Counted from the first letter of the stretch, positions 15,112-23,747 are shown. The stretch: 25,708 bases of DNA from JBOFSQ01 sp051651625 (GCA_051651625.1 JBOFSQ010000012.1:1-25708), one strand, 5' to 3'. Numbers and translations: made by a program. The notes: a model not told the origin generated them from the letters alone.

Positions 15112-15499
15112 GACGGGAGTCTAGCAAATCCCGCCCAGCTTGCCAAGAGAGAAATCGTGGGCGATTTGGTAGTTCAGGTTCGGCGTAGCCACACCGACGA
15201 GTTGTCATACGCCGCAGGCGTTTGGAGGGTTCGGCTATGCCGAACCGCTGTGCGAGTGCAAATTTCCGAACCGGTCGAGAGCGGTTTTCTTTTCTCTGTA
15301 CCCAGACCTGTTGGTTTGGTATGGGCCGCGAATTCTTTCCTCGTTAGGGGAATCATATCAATATAACCGCGACCACAATAGAATCCGATTTGCCCGTAGG
15401 GCATCAATAATTCCAGCGGCGTTAATGTGAATGCCCTACTGGCAAAGGAAGAACGCAATCCATGCTCGACAAACGTGCTACACGAAAATGAAAACAGCT
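15112..15499. other. 388-base gap with two repeat segments and no gene
   Basis: 15180-15246 is a degenerate copy of the inverted repeat found at 1-67. Its right arm is exact (15220-15246) and its left arm is decayed. 15371-15444 contains TGCCCGTAGGGCA (15391-15403) and an inverted near-copy TGCCCTACTGGCA (15432-15444). The preceding GACCACAATAGAATCCG resembles the spacer before the inner palindromes of repeat blocks A and C. A 94-codon open frame on the minus strand crosses both repeats and is not credible as a gene. Confidence 0.7.
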
Positions 15500-18400
15500 C
15501 TACTCTTTCGGCGGTTCACACTGTTCGAGTAGTTTGAAGTTTGGCATGTCGGCGCGGGGGACGGTTTCTAGGAGGCGTTTGTTTTCGTCAAACGTTTTCA
15601 AGATCGCTTGGTAGTCGGGATCGTCTGTCGTTGCGAAAATCGCACGTCCGCACCGCTGCGTTCCGCCAGCACTCTCCGCAAGCGGCGCGAGCAAAATGTC
15701 GTTCTTCTCCGGCGCGAGAATGCGTGTGTAAAACGTTCGCGGTACGCCGCCACGCTCCTCCGTGTGACACGAAACACACCGACGCGCCGCCACCTCCTTG
15801 AGCGTGCTGTCGAGAGCAGCCGGATAAATCCGACGACTCCCCATACGCGCCTTGTGATTCGATGACGACGTTCCATAATACGGCACGTTCAAGTCAATCC
15901 ACATGTAAACCAGTTCACGCTCGGATTGCGAAACGTCGATCCGCGGCGCACCGTGTTCGTCAGGATGCGACGAACGCAGAATCTCCGCCAACTTACTCGC
16001 CGGACTCCCCCAACGATACGGCGCGACTTCAAGAATGTTTAACTCCGCGCCATTGATCGTCCAAATCCACGACGTATACGGACTCTCACCACGCGCCGCA
16101 TCACCATCACGCCCAACCGGCGAACCGTTGTACGCAAAGAAACGTTCGCCCTGCGTGCCTTTTCTTGCCATGTGTTCGTAAGACACATTGAAGAAGTCGG
16201 TCATGTCACCCGTCATATCGACGCCGCCCGCAAGCTCGCGTTCGTTGTGACACTCGATACAATGTTTGTCGAAAACCGGTTGCACGACTTCAGGATACGA
16301 AAAACCTTTCACGCCCCACGCAGGTTCTCGCAGCGTTTGCACTTTCGCATCGCTCAAGAGAAATCGTTCGCGGCGATTCGGTGTCGCCATGTTTCGGTCG
16401 GCGTGACAACCGACGCAACCTTGCACCTCTCCCGGCATTAGATGCGTGAAAGTTCGCATCCGCTGCACGGCGCGACCTTCGGCGTCGAGTGCCATGAAAT
16501 AGATCGGCACTTCAGACGGGACGCGAAACGCTGCCGAGCCGTCGGCGGCTACGTCTGCAAATCCCCACAACTTTTTCGGCGAGTACGTCGCCCCGCACGA
16601 CACGAGCGGAAACTGAAATCCAAACGCGGCAATGTTGCGCCACGCGCCGCTATCCGGGTCGTGGTTGTTCTGCGGCGTGTGCGTGCTCTTTTCGAGTTCT
16701 TGAACGACGGCAATCCTTTTGATCGTGCCGCGCGGGACGGTCGGTTCAAGTCCCTTGTAAACGTCTTGCAAAAAGACCGTCGCCCACTGACCGCTAACGC
16801 CGCCGTCTTCGGGAAGAGCGACTTCGCGGTTCATCGTGCTGCCGGTAAACACCGGCGGAACCGCACGCGGACGAATCGGCTGCGCAGAATAAAATCCCAT
16901 TCCGTCTCGCGTTTGCAAAATCGTTGCGACCGCACTAGCGTCGAACGAGCGAACTTGAACGTCGCCGTCTTTAGTGACGATGAAACGGTTCTCGTCTATC
17001 GGAAACGGTTTTTCGTAACCGCCGACAAGTCCGTTGCCGTAGACCCACTCGTGCCGGAAAATATCGACTTCGGGTGTGAGGTTGGTGACAGCGGTTTGCG
17101 TCTCCGGCGTGAGTCCAGCGTTCGGACTCACGGACGGATCAATCACAACAATTCCGCCGCGACACGGCCCGTTGTGATTCGTCGCGGTGCAAATTACTTT
17201 GCCCGATCCGGGGATCGGCTGTGCGTCCATAAACGTACCCGGCGCGATTGTGCGGTTCCCGAAAAATCCGGCGAGTCCGGTGCCGTCGGGGTTTATCGCC
17301 CACAAACTTTGAATCGGGCACGCTGGCTTATCGACGTATTCCCATCGTGTATAGATGATGCGTCCGTCGTTCAAAACCGACGGCGTGAAGTCCATCAGAT
17401 AATTTGCGGAGAGTCGTTTTTGGTTTCCGCCGTCGCGATCCATTCGGTAGACGACGGGCGACGTTGTTACCCAGCAATATGCGTAGGCCGGTTTGCGGTC
17501 GGAGATGAAGACGATTCCGCCGTCGGGGAGCCACGCCGGATCGAGGTTGTTGCACGCGAGGTTTGTGAGTTGTCGCAGGTTCGTGCCGTCGATGTTGACT
17601 GTGTAAATCTGATAATTGTTGAGCGGATTCGATCTGTCCATATCGAACGTGACGTTCCACGGATTGAATCGTTCGTCGCCACCGCGCTTCCACGCGAAGA
17701 CGACTTCCATTCCATCGAACGAGAGCTGCGCCGAGGTGATCATCCCATCTTTTGAATCGACGATGCACTTGAGTTTTCCGCCCTCTGGTGAGTCGTCGGG
17801 GCTGAAAACGTACAGCCCGCCACCGCGACGAAACTCTTCAACGTGATAGACGTAAACGTGCGAAAGTTCTTGCGGAAAACGGTGAACGACGAGAACGTCA
17901 TCGAAACCGAGTGCGCCGTTTGCAACGTCGCGGCGTAGTTGCTGCGATTGCGGTGTACGTTCGCGCGGGTCGCGGAACGCTTCGACCAAATCGCTCTCGC
18001 TGATCGGTTTTGCGAAGACCATAATCTCTGCGGCACCGGCGTTTTGTGCGCCAGCGTGCGCGGAGAGAAATTTGAGTCGCAGTTTGCGAACTTTCTGTGG
18101 CGTCAGCGTGATTCGCTGTCCGCCGTGACGCGCTTCAAACGTGCCGCGTGCGACTGGTTCGGTGTTGTCGTCAAGATACACTGCGTAGTCTTTGAAGCAC
18201 TCGGCGATGAGCCAACTCGTGCGACCGAAGTAAATCACTTCGCCGACCTCGACTGGTTCGTCCCACTCGAAACAAAACTCGGCGGCGTTTTTCGATTCGT
18301 TCCCTTGTACGCACCAGATACGGCGTTCATCGTTGCGCGAAAGTGGCTGCGGTATGACGCCATCGACCGCGCCGGCGGCGACGTAACGTCCGTCGAACTC

Positions 18401-18523
18401 GCTCGTCGCCGACACCTTCGCGCGTGCGGCGAGATTGTCGGCAATCGTTGCGGAATCGGCTCGTGCGATCATCGCTGCAACACCAACACACACGCACATA
18501 ACAGTTTGCAAGACGCGGTTCAT
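15500..18523 (-). CDS. HzsA-related exported triheme protein with N-terminal discoidin-like domain
   Basis: The 1007-residue product has a signal peptide (about 1-25), then a discoidin/F5-8-like domain (about 28-175; VSATSEFDGRYVAAGAVDG ... KVRKLRLKFLSAHAGAQ). A TolB/beta-propeller region (about 220-470) follows, with LRQLTNLACNNLDPAWLPDG and DRDGGNQKRLSANYLMDFTPS. The C-terminal part has three CXXCH heme motifs: C703-C706-H707, C755-C758-H759 and C916-C919-H920. This domain order matches the HzsA-related family of planctomycetes, named after the hydrazine synthase alpha subunit of anammox bacteria. Without beta and gamma subunits and with this discoidin module, a hydrazine role is unlikely; surface redox or polysaccharide binding are alternatives. 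AAGGAG stands 8 bases before the ATG. The beta-helix gene lies 53 bases upstream on the same strand. Confidence 0.85.
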   Translation of the reverse strand: MNRVLQTVMCVCVGVAAMIARADSATIADNLAARAKVSATSEFDGRYVAAGAVDGVIPQPLSRNDERRIWCVQGNESKNAAEFCFEWDEPVEVGEVIYFGRTSWLIAECFKDYAVYLDDNTEPVARGTFEARHGGQRITLTPQKVRKLRLKFLSAHAGAQNAGAAEIMVFAKPISESDLVEAFRDPRERTPQSQQLRRDVANGALGFDDVLVVHRFPQELSHVYVYHVEEFRRGGGLYVFSPDDSPEGGKLKCIVDSKDGMITSAQLSFDGMEVVFAWKRGGDERFNPWNVTFDMDRSNPLNNYQIYTVNIDGTNLRQLTNLACNNLDPAWLPDGGIVFISDRKPAYAYCWVTTSPVVYRMDRDGGNQKRLSANYLMDFTPSVLNDGRIIYTRWEYVDKPACPIQSLWAINPDGTGLAGFFGNRTIAPGTFMDAQPIPGSGKVICTATNHNGPCRGGIVVIDPSVSPNAGLTPETQTAVTNLTPEVDIFRHEWVYGNGLVGGYEKPFPIDENRFIVTKDGDVQVRSFDASAVATILQTRDGMGFYSAQPIRPRAVPPVFTGSTMNREVALPEDGGVSGQWATVFLQDVYKGLEPTVPRGTIKRIAVVQELEKSTHTPQNNHDPDSGAWRNIAAFGFQFPLVSCGATYSPKKLWGFADVAADGSAAFRVPSEVPIYFMALDAEGRAVQRMRTFTHLMPGEVQGCVGCHADRNMATPNRRERFLLSDAKVQTLREPAWGVKGFSYPEVVQPVFDKHCIECHNERELAGGVDMTGDMTDFFNVSYEHMARKGTQGERFFAYNGSPVGRDGDAARGESPYTSWIWTINGAELNILEVAPYRWGSPASKLAEILRSSHPDEHGAPRIDVSQSERELVYMWIDLNVPYYGTSSSNHKARMGSRRIYPAALDSTLKEVAARRCVSCHTEERGGVPRTFYTRILAPEKNDILLAPLAESAGGTQRCGRAIFATTDDPDYQAILKTFDENKRLLETVPRADMPNFKLLEQCEPPKE

Positions 18524-18576
18524 GACAATTCTCCTTTTCTACCAGTAGACGATGATACTGTACAAATCGTTGCCTC

Positions 18577-20922
18577 TCACTCCGCCACATACTGCGGGTT
18601 GACTTTCGTTTCGGGAATCGTCGTGCGAAATGTATCGCGGTAAACTCCCATCAGCGGGAACGGCAGCGGACGCACGTTCCACTTTTTCCAAACGGCAGAG
18701 TCGTACGGAATCGTCAACTTCCCGCGATAACGAGTCACCGCTTCGGGTACACGACGGGACGAATCGGATGGCGACGTTGACTCTGAAATCTCTGCGAAGA
18801 TTCCATCGCTCCACGCGACAAACGTGTTCGGGCCGTACTCGTTTTGACCGTGTTCGTTGCGTGTGAATGCGTCGCACGCGATAGCGACGTTGCGAAACGC
18901 GAAGTTGCGGTCAGCGTTCTGCGTGAGGTCGGCGAGGTCGGGATACTTTTCGCGGTACGCCTGCGAATCGGGATCGAACCCCGCTTGTCGCCGCGACGCG
19001 CCAAAATATCCTGTCAACATTTCGAGCCAACGTTTTTCGCCCCACGGCGAATAACTGAACGCACTCTTGCAATCAATGAAGAGGTTGTTGTCGGATATGT
19101 TGTCTTTGCCGCCGTGGATTTGTATGCCGCCGAAGCCGCCGCCGCTCGTGCGAAAGAAAACGTTGCCATACATCAGCACGGACGAAATCATATCGTCGAG
19201 CCGAATCCCCGCTTGCCCCGCGACGTTGCGACCACTCCCGATGTGGTGAAAATAATTGTAACGCATCACGAAACCACGCATGAACGGATTCCCCCAAATG
19301 TCGATCCCCGCTTGGTCGTCCGATTCATAAACAACGCTGTGAATCTCGTTGTACTCAATCGTCTGCTCCATCCCTTCGAGCCGGATTGCATGATTCGGCG
19401 AGTCGTGCATCAAGTTGTGTGCGATCCGGTTGCCGCAACCGTCGAGGTGAACCGCAGGTGCATACGCGCGATCGACTCTCGTGAACGACGCAATGTGGCA
19501 GTTCTCGACGAAGCTGTTTCCGTGCGTGAGAGTTTTGTAGTCGCCGCTGTTAAGTGCGACGCCGCCACCGCCGAGCGTTTCCAGATCGCAACTCAAAACG
19601 CCGTGCGAATCGCCGCGCATCTCAACGCCCCAACCGCCAAGTCGCCGCAGCGTACATCCCGCGAGAACGACATTGCTCCCGCCATCGACCTTCACGCCAA
19701 GTCCGCACCCGTTTTCAAACGTCAAACCTACGAGCGAGACGAACGAACAATCACGCATCTTAACGAACGGCGCGGCGAGTGTTGAGAGAACAACTTGCGT
19801 TGTTGACGCAGAAAAATCTTCGGTCGGCCAGATGAAGAGCGTTCCCGTCTTTCGACTCAGAAACCATTCTCCGGGCGTGTCGATTTCTTCGAGCAGATTG
19901 TATGCGTAGTACGGCATTTTTTCGCGGCACGCATACGAGTTCGGTTTTCCGAGCGTGATACGTTTCGCAGCGGTGTCGATGCTCTCGACGGGCGACGTGT
20001 TGCAACCCCAGAGGTGGCCCCAGTAACCCATGAGCCAGAGTTCGTCGGCTTGCGTCCAGCTATCTATGCGGTCATCGTCGTAACCGAAGATTGGCGGTGT
20101 TTTGCCGTTGTCATCGGGCGTGTCCATTTTTCCGCGCGTGACTTCGCCAGTACGGAGTGGCGGCGGAACGTTGTCGGCGTTTGTTCCTTCGTTGGGGTAA
20201 CGTGCGAGCGTTGCGGGTTTGCCATCGATATAGAGATCGACCCACGGCGGCGACCCCGCGCCGCTGTAACCGTAACCGCGCTGCGCCATCGGCGGCAATT
20301 TCGCTACGTCGATTCCTGCGCGACGCAAATCAATCACGACAACTTTGCCGCGAGCTTCGGGACGCAAACGTTCAAGCGTTTCGGCATCATCGACTGGTGC
20401 GAAGTTTTGCGCGGCGAGTTTTGCGCCGCCGCTCCAGATCGCTTTGCCATTCTCGGCTGCGCGGTAGACTATCGGGGATTTTTCTGTGCCGCTGTCTTCG
20501 GCGGTGAGCGCGAGAACAGTTTCAGCGGCGGAGTACGTCCCGTTTTCGACGACGACTTCAACACCGCCATCTGGGAGCGTTCCGCCGTTTTCGTTTTTGA
20601 GTTTGCGGATGGCGTCGCGTGCGGCGGTGAGCGACGGCAGCGGCGCGTTCGCACCAACACGCAACGTCACCGCCGGACGAAACGATTCGGGAATACCAGT
20701 TTTCGCTGCTGGCGTTTCCCACGCGATCTTCGTCTCGGCGAACCGTTTCTCTTCGGCGTCGCGCTCGGCGGCTTCGGTTTGCAAGTACGCGAAACGTTGT
20801 TCGTTGAGACGCGCGGCGAAGTTGGGCGCAACGTTCGGCACGACGTTCTGCACCTCCGCCGACAACGCCAAACCACACACAACGAACGACAACACCAACA
20901 CACAACGCGGCAAACTTTTCAT
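18577..20922 (-). CDS. Exported right-handed parallel beta-helix protein
   Basis: The 781-residue product starts with a signal peptide (MKSLPRCVLVLSFVVCGLAL, cleavage near 22) and a charged helical stretch (about 35-66). The segment PSLTAARDAIRKLKN...GGVEVVVENGTY (about 96-130) is the usual entry to pectate-lyase-like beta-helix proteins, and LLEEIDTPGEWFLSRKTGTLFIWP (about 340-370) is found in carbohydrate-active members. Repeating beta-strand rungs rich in Asn and Gly (GLTFENGCGLGVKVDGGSN, HNLMHDSPNHAIRLEG) occupy about 395-620. Such proteins are polysaccharide lyases or glycosidases, but I cannot assign a CAZy family or catalytic residues. It probably heads an operon with the HzsA-related gene downstream. 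Confidence 0.87.
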   Translation of the reverse strand: MKSLPRCVLVLSFVVCGLALSAEVQNVVPNVAPNFAARLNEQRFAYLQTEAAERDAEEKRFAETKIAWETPAAKTGIPESFRPAVTLRVGANAPLPSLTAARDAIRKLKNENGGTLPDGGVEVVVENGTYSAAETVLALTAEDSGTEKSPIVYRAAENGKAIWSGGAKLAAQNFAPVDDAETLERLRPEARGKVVVIDLRRAGIDVAKLPPMAQRGYGYSGAGSPPWVDLYIDGKPATLARYPNEGTNADNVPPPLRTGEVTRGKMDTPDDNGKTPPIFGYDDDRIDSWTQADELWLMGYWGHLWGCNTSPVESIDTAAKRITLGKPNSYACREKMPYYAYNLLEEIDTPGEWFLSRKTGTLFIWPTEDFSASTTQVVLSTLAAPFVKMRDCSFVSLVGLTFENGCGLGVKVDGGSNVVLAGCTLRRLGGWGVEMRGDSHGVLSCDLETLGGGGVALNSGDYKTLTHGNSFVENCHIASFTRVDRAYAPAVHLDGCGNRIAHNLMHDSPNHAIRLEGMEQTIEYNEIHSVVYESDDQAGIDIWGNPFMRGFVMRYNYFHHIGSGRNVAGQAGIRLDDMISSVLMYGNVFFRTSGGGFGGIQIHGGKDNISDNNLFIDCKSAFSYSPWGEKRWLEMLTGYFGASRRQAGFDPDSQAYREKYPDLADLTQNADRNFAFRNVAIACDAFTRNEHGQNEYGPNTFVAWSDGIFAEISESTSPSDSSRRVPEAVTRYRGKLTIPYDSAVWKKWNVRPLPFPLMGVYRDTFRTTIPETKVNPQYVAE

Positions 20923-21080
20923 CGGTGAAGCCCCTATTCCAGAATCGGATCGGACAAACTACGCACACCATTCGCCGATTGTACCTTCACTCTCCATCTC
21001 GGCAAGCCATCACCGTATCCGTTCACACGCTTTATTTCGTCATTTCCGCTGGGAGCGTTTGTGAATTTTGCATTGGCGTT

Positions 21081-21275
21081 TTATGCGATGGCGAATTGCA
21101 TCTCGCGTGTTTGCTCGACCACGCGTGACGCCTCCAGTACCTCAAAACGAACGATGCCGCCGTCGTATCCGAAATCGGCGATGACACCGGGGCGCACCTC
21201 GTCGCTCTCTTTGATACGCGCGCTGCGAAGCGTGATCGTGAGTGAATCGGTCTCTTTGTCGTATTCGATTCTCAT
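21081..21275 (-). CDS. DUF2283 small protein (antitoxin-like)
   Basis: I place the start at the ATG of 21273-21275 because GGGAGGA stands 6 bases upstream; longer frames overrun the neighbouring gene. The 64-residue product (MRIEYDKETDSLTITLR...DEVRPGVIADFGYDGGIVRFEVLEAS) has the pattern of DUF2283. It follows the DUF4258-like gene by 4 bases on the same strand, so they form one unit. Such pairs are often listed as toxin-antitoxin-like, with DUF2283 as the presumed antitoxin, but direct evidence is limited. Confidence 0.87.
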   Translation of the reverse strand: MRIEYDKETDSLTITLRSARIKESDEVRPGVIADFGYDGGIVRFEVLEASRVVEQTREMQFAIA

Positions 21276-21279
21276 CGTG

Positions 21280-21543
21280 TTATCCTCCCAGATATTTTTT
21301 CCACTGCGACGTTTTGTAGAGTGTAACAATAACCACTTCGGCATCGGTTTCTTCCACCACCACTCGCAGCAACATCTCCACTTGCAAAACGGTATCGAAG
21401 TAACGCCGCATGAAAATCTGGCGAGGTAGATTTCCCTCTACAACCAAATCCGGATCAGCTATCGCCTTTTCCGCTTCGGCTTTGGCAATTTCACGCCGGT
21501 CGAGTTCGGTGAGTGCGTGGTGTGTCCAACGAAGAGGTTTCAT
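21280..21543 (-). CDS. DUF4258-like small protein (toxin-like)
   Basis: The start at 21541-21543 is chosen because AAGGA lies 5 bases upstream; an in-frame upstream ATG adds 15 poorly conserved residues. The 87-residue product (MKPLRWTHHALTELDRREI..., then PRQIFMRRYFDT and LRVVVEETDAEVVIVTLYKTSQWKKYL) shows the DUF4258 pattern: an H-A-x-x-E/R-helix start, a central strand pair, and a VVTVYrTSqw-like end. The fold resembles RelE/BrnT-like small RNases, so it may be the toxin of a pair with the DUF2283 gene that begins 4 bases downstream. Function is inferred from pairing. Confidence 0.82.
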   Translation of the reverse strand: MKPLRWTHHALTELDRREIAKAEAEKAIADPDLVVEGNLPRQIFMRRYFDTVLQVEMLLRVVVEETDAEVVIVTLYKTSQWKKYLGG

Positions 21544-21761
21544 CAAAGTCCTTGCGGTACGTTTTCCATGATAATCCAGACAACGCACCCAGAGATTCTA
21601 CCCGCAATGCCGCGAAATTGTAGGGGCGGTTCGTGAACAGATTTAACGTGCCATCACGCCACAAGAACACGAAGCGTAAGCGAGTTGCCACGCGTGAGCA
21701 AACGCAGCGTCCACGAATCGCCGTCCGGATAGATTCCCAAGAAGTACGCGGGAAATGACGC

Positions 21762-22026
21762 AAAGGTAGGCGATGGGTTTATAACCCATCGCACCGCTTC
21801 TCAACAACAGCCCGAAACGTAGCGTAGCGAAGTGAGGGAAGTGGCAGCGATAACGTCGGTTTGCAGATCGAAACCTTCTCTCCCCCTCACTACGCTATCG
21901 CTACGTTTCGGGCTGCTATGCACGCTATAACAGAATAATCCGTGAACAAGATACCTGTTGGGAAAGAATCGCACTTCTGACGCGACGTGCGTCGCGGGGG
22001 CGGGATATGTAAATCCCGCACCTATG
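21762..22026. repeat. MITE-like element, family 1, copy 2, interrupted
   Basis: The left end AAAGGTAGGCGATGGGTTT and facing ACCCATCGCA (21762-21793) match copy 1 closely. The right end, GGCGGGATATGTAAATCCCG then CACCTA (about 21999-22024), matches with substitutions, as does CGCGACGTGCGTCGCG (21981-21996). The interior differs and holds a family 2 inverted repeat, so this copy is about twice the length of copy 1. Confidence 0.75.
21808..21915. repeat. Inverted repeat, family 2, copy 1 (REPIN-like)
   Basis: The left arm CAGCCCGAAACGTAGCG begins at 21808 and the right arm CGCTACGTTTCGGGCTG ends at 21915; GTGAGG/CCTCAC continues the pairing inward. The loop is about 50 bases. The same arms occur at 23625-23747. 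Confidence 0.9.
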
Positions 22027-22095
22027 AGTAAGAAACGCACGGCACACATCATCGAAAGGCGTCATTGCAGCCGTGAAGCAGGAGGTAACTTTGTA

Positions 22096-23505
22096 CTACT
22101 CATCAAGGCAACTGTTGACGACGTGGAAGATGTCAGTGTTATCAATGAAGTCGCCGCTAAACTCCCAAACCTCCGCAGCATGCGGGTCGCGTCCGCGAAC
22201 TCGTTCCAAAAAGAGATCGGCCCCCGCCCCCCGTGCCCAAAGCGGCACTAACGCACTGGTGTGGCCATCCGAGCAATACTGTACGCGAGGAACAAAACCC
22301 GCCTTCTCGCCGCAAATTGGAACAAAGCGGTTAAACACATCTCCATCGTCAAACATACCATTGTTGTTGGCGTCGTCATACGTTCCCGGCCCCCAAAAAG
22401 GACCAGTTTCGTGGTCAGATGTAACGATAAGGAGCGTCTCGTCCCACGAACTGTTTTTCTCAACCCAAACAATCATCGCCTCAACCGCTTTGAACATCGA
22501 CGTACACTCCCAAACGCATCGATCTATATGGCGGTCGTGATTGGCCCAGTCGATTGCGCCAGCTTCAACCATAAGCAGAAGCCCCTTGCCTTTGCCTTGC
22601 ACTTGGAGCGTGTCTAGGGCATCTGTCGCCCATGCCGCGAGTGTGGGAAACATAACACCGTTGGGGATTTTGTAGACATCACGGAGTCGCAGTTCCTCAC
22701 CCGGCGGGGCGTGTTCGCTCATTCCATCTACTGGCGGAATCGAGAGACGCGCCGGGGCAATCTTAACATACCGGTCGTTCCGCGTCTGTGGCTTCGACAT
22801 AGCCACGAAAATCTCATCCCAAATTTCCGGAGAGCCGACGTATTTGTATTCGTCTTTCCCGTCCGGTTCACCAACCAGCAGCAGCGGGTGCCCAGCACCA
22901 GCGATGACGCGCAGCGGCGTCTTGCGATAGATTTCGGTAAAGATGTCGGCGTAGTTATCGCGATCAACATTGTGAGCCGCAAAACCCGCAGGCGTTGCGT
23001 GCGAAGCTTGCACCGTCGTCACTGTTCCGACAGCCTTCCCACTTTCAGTAGCGATCTCTGATAGGAGACGCAGCCGTTTAGGCACATGCCCACCATCCAT
23101 ACCAATGCGTCTACTGACCGTCTTGACACCGCTAAACATCGCCGTTGCGGCGGCAGCAGAATCGGTCGTGACCGTCGTGGGAGAGGATGACCTCGCCCCG
23201 GCGACCGACTTCCAAAAAGCGTCGGCATCATACGCGATTTCGCTGGCCGGAACGCCCACGCCAATCTCGCGCTGCGCCAGCGTCATTGTCGACAGATGCA
23301 CTGGGAACGAGTCAAGAACCTGCTTCCCTAATGAGCCGCTGCGATAAAAACTCGCTGCACGATAGGCGTTGAAACCAAATCCATCTGCGATGACGATGAT
23401 AATGTTCTTCGGCGGAGTCGCAACAGCGACTGCCGCGCCGAGAAGCCCGACCATCAAACTCAAAAACAGAACCGAAAGACAGGAACGTCGTGTGAGACAA
23501 AACAT
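22096..23505 (-). CDS. Exported alkaline phosphatase (PhoA family)
   Basis: The 469-residue product has a signal peptide (about 1-29) and the full PhoA-family signature: Asp41 in IADGFG, nucleophile Ser116 in TTDSAAAATA, Glu314 and Asp319/His323 in MVEAGAIDWANHDRH, Asp364-His365 in SDHETG and His415 in DGHTS. These bind the metal ions and cleave phosphomonoesters in the periplasm or outside the cell. DDANNNGMFDDGD (about 377-389) looks like an EF-hand-type calcium loop inserted after the SDHETG motif. The gene stands alone between repeat-rich gaps, with no pho-box that I could identify. The family call is secure; PhoA, PhoB and related paralogue names cannot be separated. Confidence 0.94.
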   Translation of the reverse strand: MFCLTRRSCLSVLFLSLMVGLLGAAVAVATPPKNIIIVIADGFGFNAYRAASFYRSGSLGKQVLDSFPVHLSTMTLAQREIGVGVPASEIAYDADAFWKSVAGARSSSPTTVTTDSAAAATAMFSGVKTVSRRIGMDGGHVPKRLRLLSEIATESGKAVGTVTTVQASHATPAGFAAHNVDRDNYADIFTEIYRKTPLRVIAGAGHPLLLVGEPDGKDEYKYVGSPEIWDEIFVAMSKPQTRNDRYVKIAPARLSIPPVDGMSEHAPPGEELRLRDVYKIPNGVMFPTLAAWATDALDTLQVQGKGKGLLLMVEAGAIDWANHDRHIDRCVWECTSMFKAVEAMIVWVEKNSSWDETLLIVTSDHETGPFWGPGTYDDANNNGMFDDGDVFNRFVPICGEKAGFVPRVQYCSDGHTSALVPLWARGAGADLFLERVRGRDPHAAEVWEFSGDFIDNTDIFHVVNSCLDE

Positions 23506-23624
23506 TTCAGGTGACCTTTCAATGGAAGTGGTTGGCTTGCGGTGTTGGGCGTCTTCATTTTGAGCAACGCACCACTACAATGTTGCCGAATAGACATTCA
23601 GTATCGTTCGCAGTTGCCACGCAT

Positions 23625-23747
23625 AACAGCCCGAAACGTAGTGTAGCAATAGCGGAGCGTAGTGAGGGAAGTGAAGACTCTGCGTCCACAAAACTGACGT
23701 TAACGCCGCCACTTCCCTCACTTCGCTACGCTACGTTTCGGGCTGTT
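23625..23747. repeat. Inverted repeat, family 2, copy 2 (REPIN-like)
   Basis: AACAGCCCGAAACGTAG (23625-23641) pairs with CTACGTTTCGGGCTGTT (23731-23747), and AGTGAGGGAAGTG (23661-23673) pairs with CACTTCCCTCACT further in. It lies upstream of the phosphatase gene and downstream of the small lipoprotein gene. Confidence 0.92.

Larger units (their letters stand above)
21544..22095. other. 552-base gap built mostly of repeats
   Basis: No gene is supportable here. 21661-21757 shares short segments with the repeat at 14525-14604, in reverse complement, with extra sequence between them. 21762-22026 is the second copy of the MITE-like family 1, and a separate inverted repeat (21808-21915) sits inside it. 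Short open frames crossing the region encode peptides that match the shadow translation of the copy at 13102-13240. Confidence 0.75.

Noticed and set aside
15174..15458. 94-codon minus-strand frame with a prepilin-like phrase (FTLTPLELLMP)
   Set aside because: It spans two repeat segments, lacks a hydrophobic helix after the phrase and has no ribosome binding site.
16442..17755. 437-codon plus-strand frame opposite the HzsA-related gene
   Set aside because: It is antisense to the beta-propeller region and has an Arg/His-rich composition without motifs.
18844..20928. Plus-strand frames of 313 and 304 codons opposite the beta-helix gene
   Set aside because: Both are shadows of the minus-strand coding sequence, with no ribosome binding site or domain.
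21801..22052. 83-codon minus-strand frame in the repeat-rich gap
   Set aside because: Its N-terminal peptide (GAGFTYPAPATHVA) is the translation of the family 1 repeat, matching that at 13102-13240.
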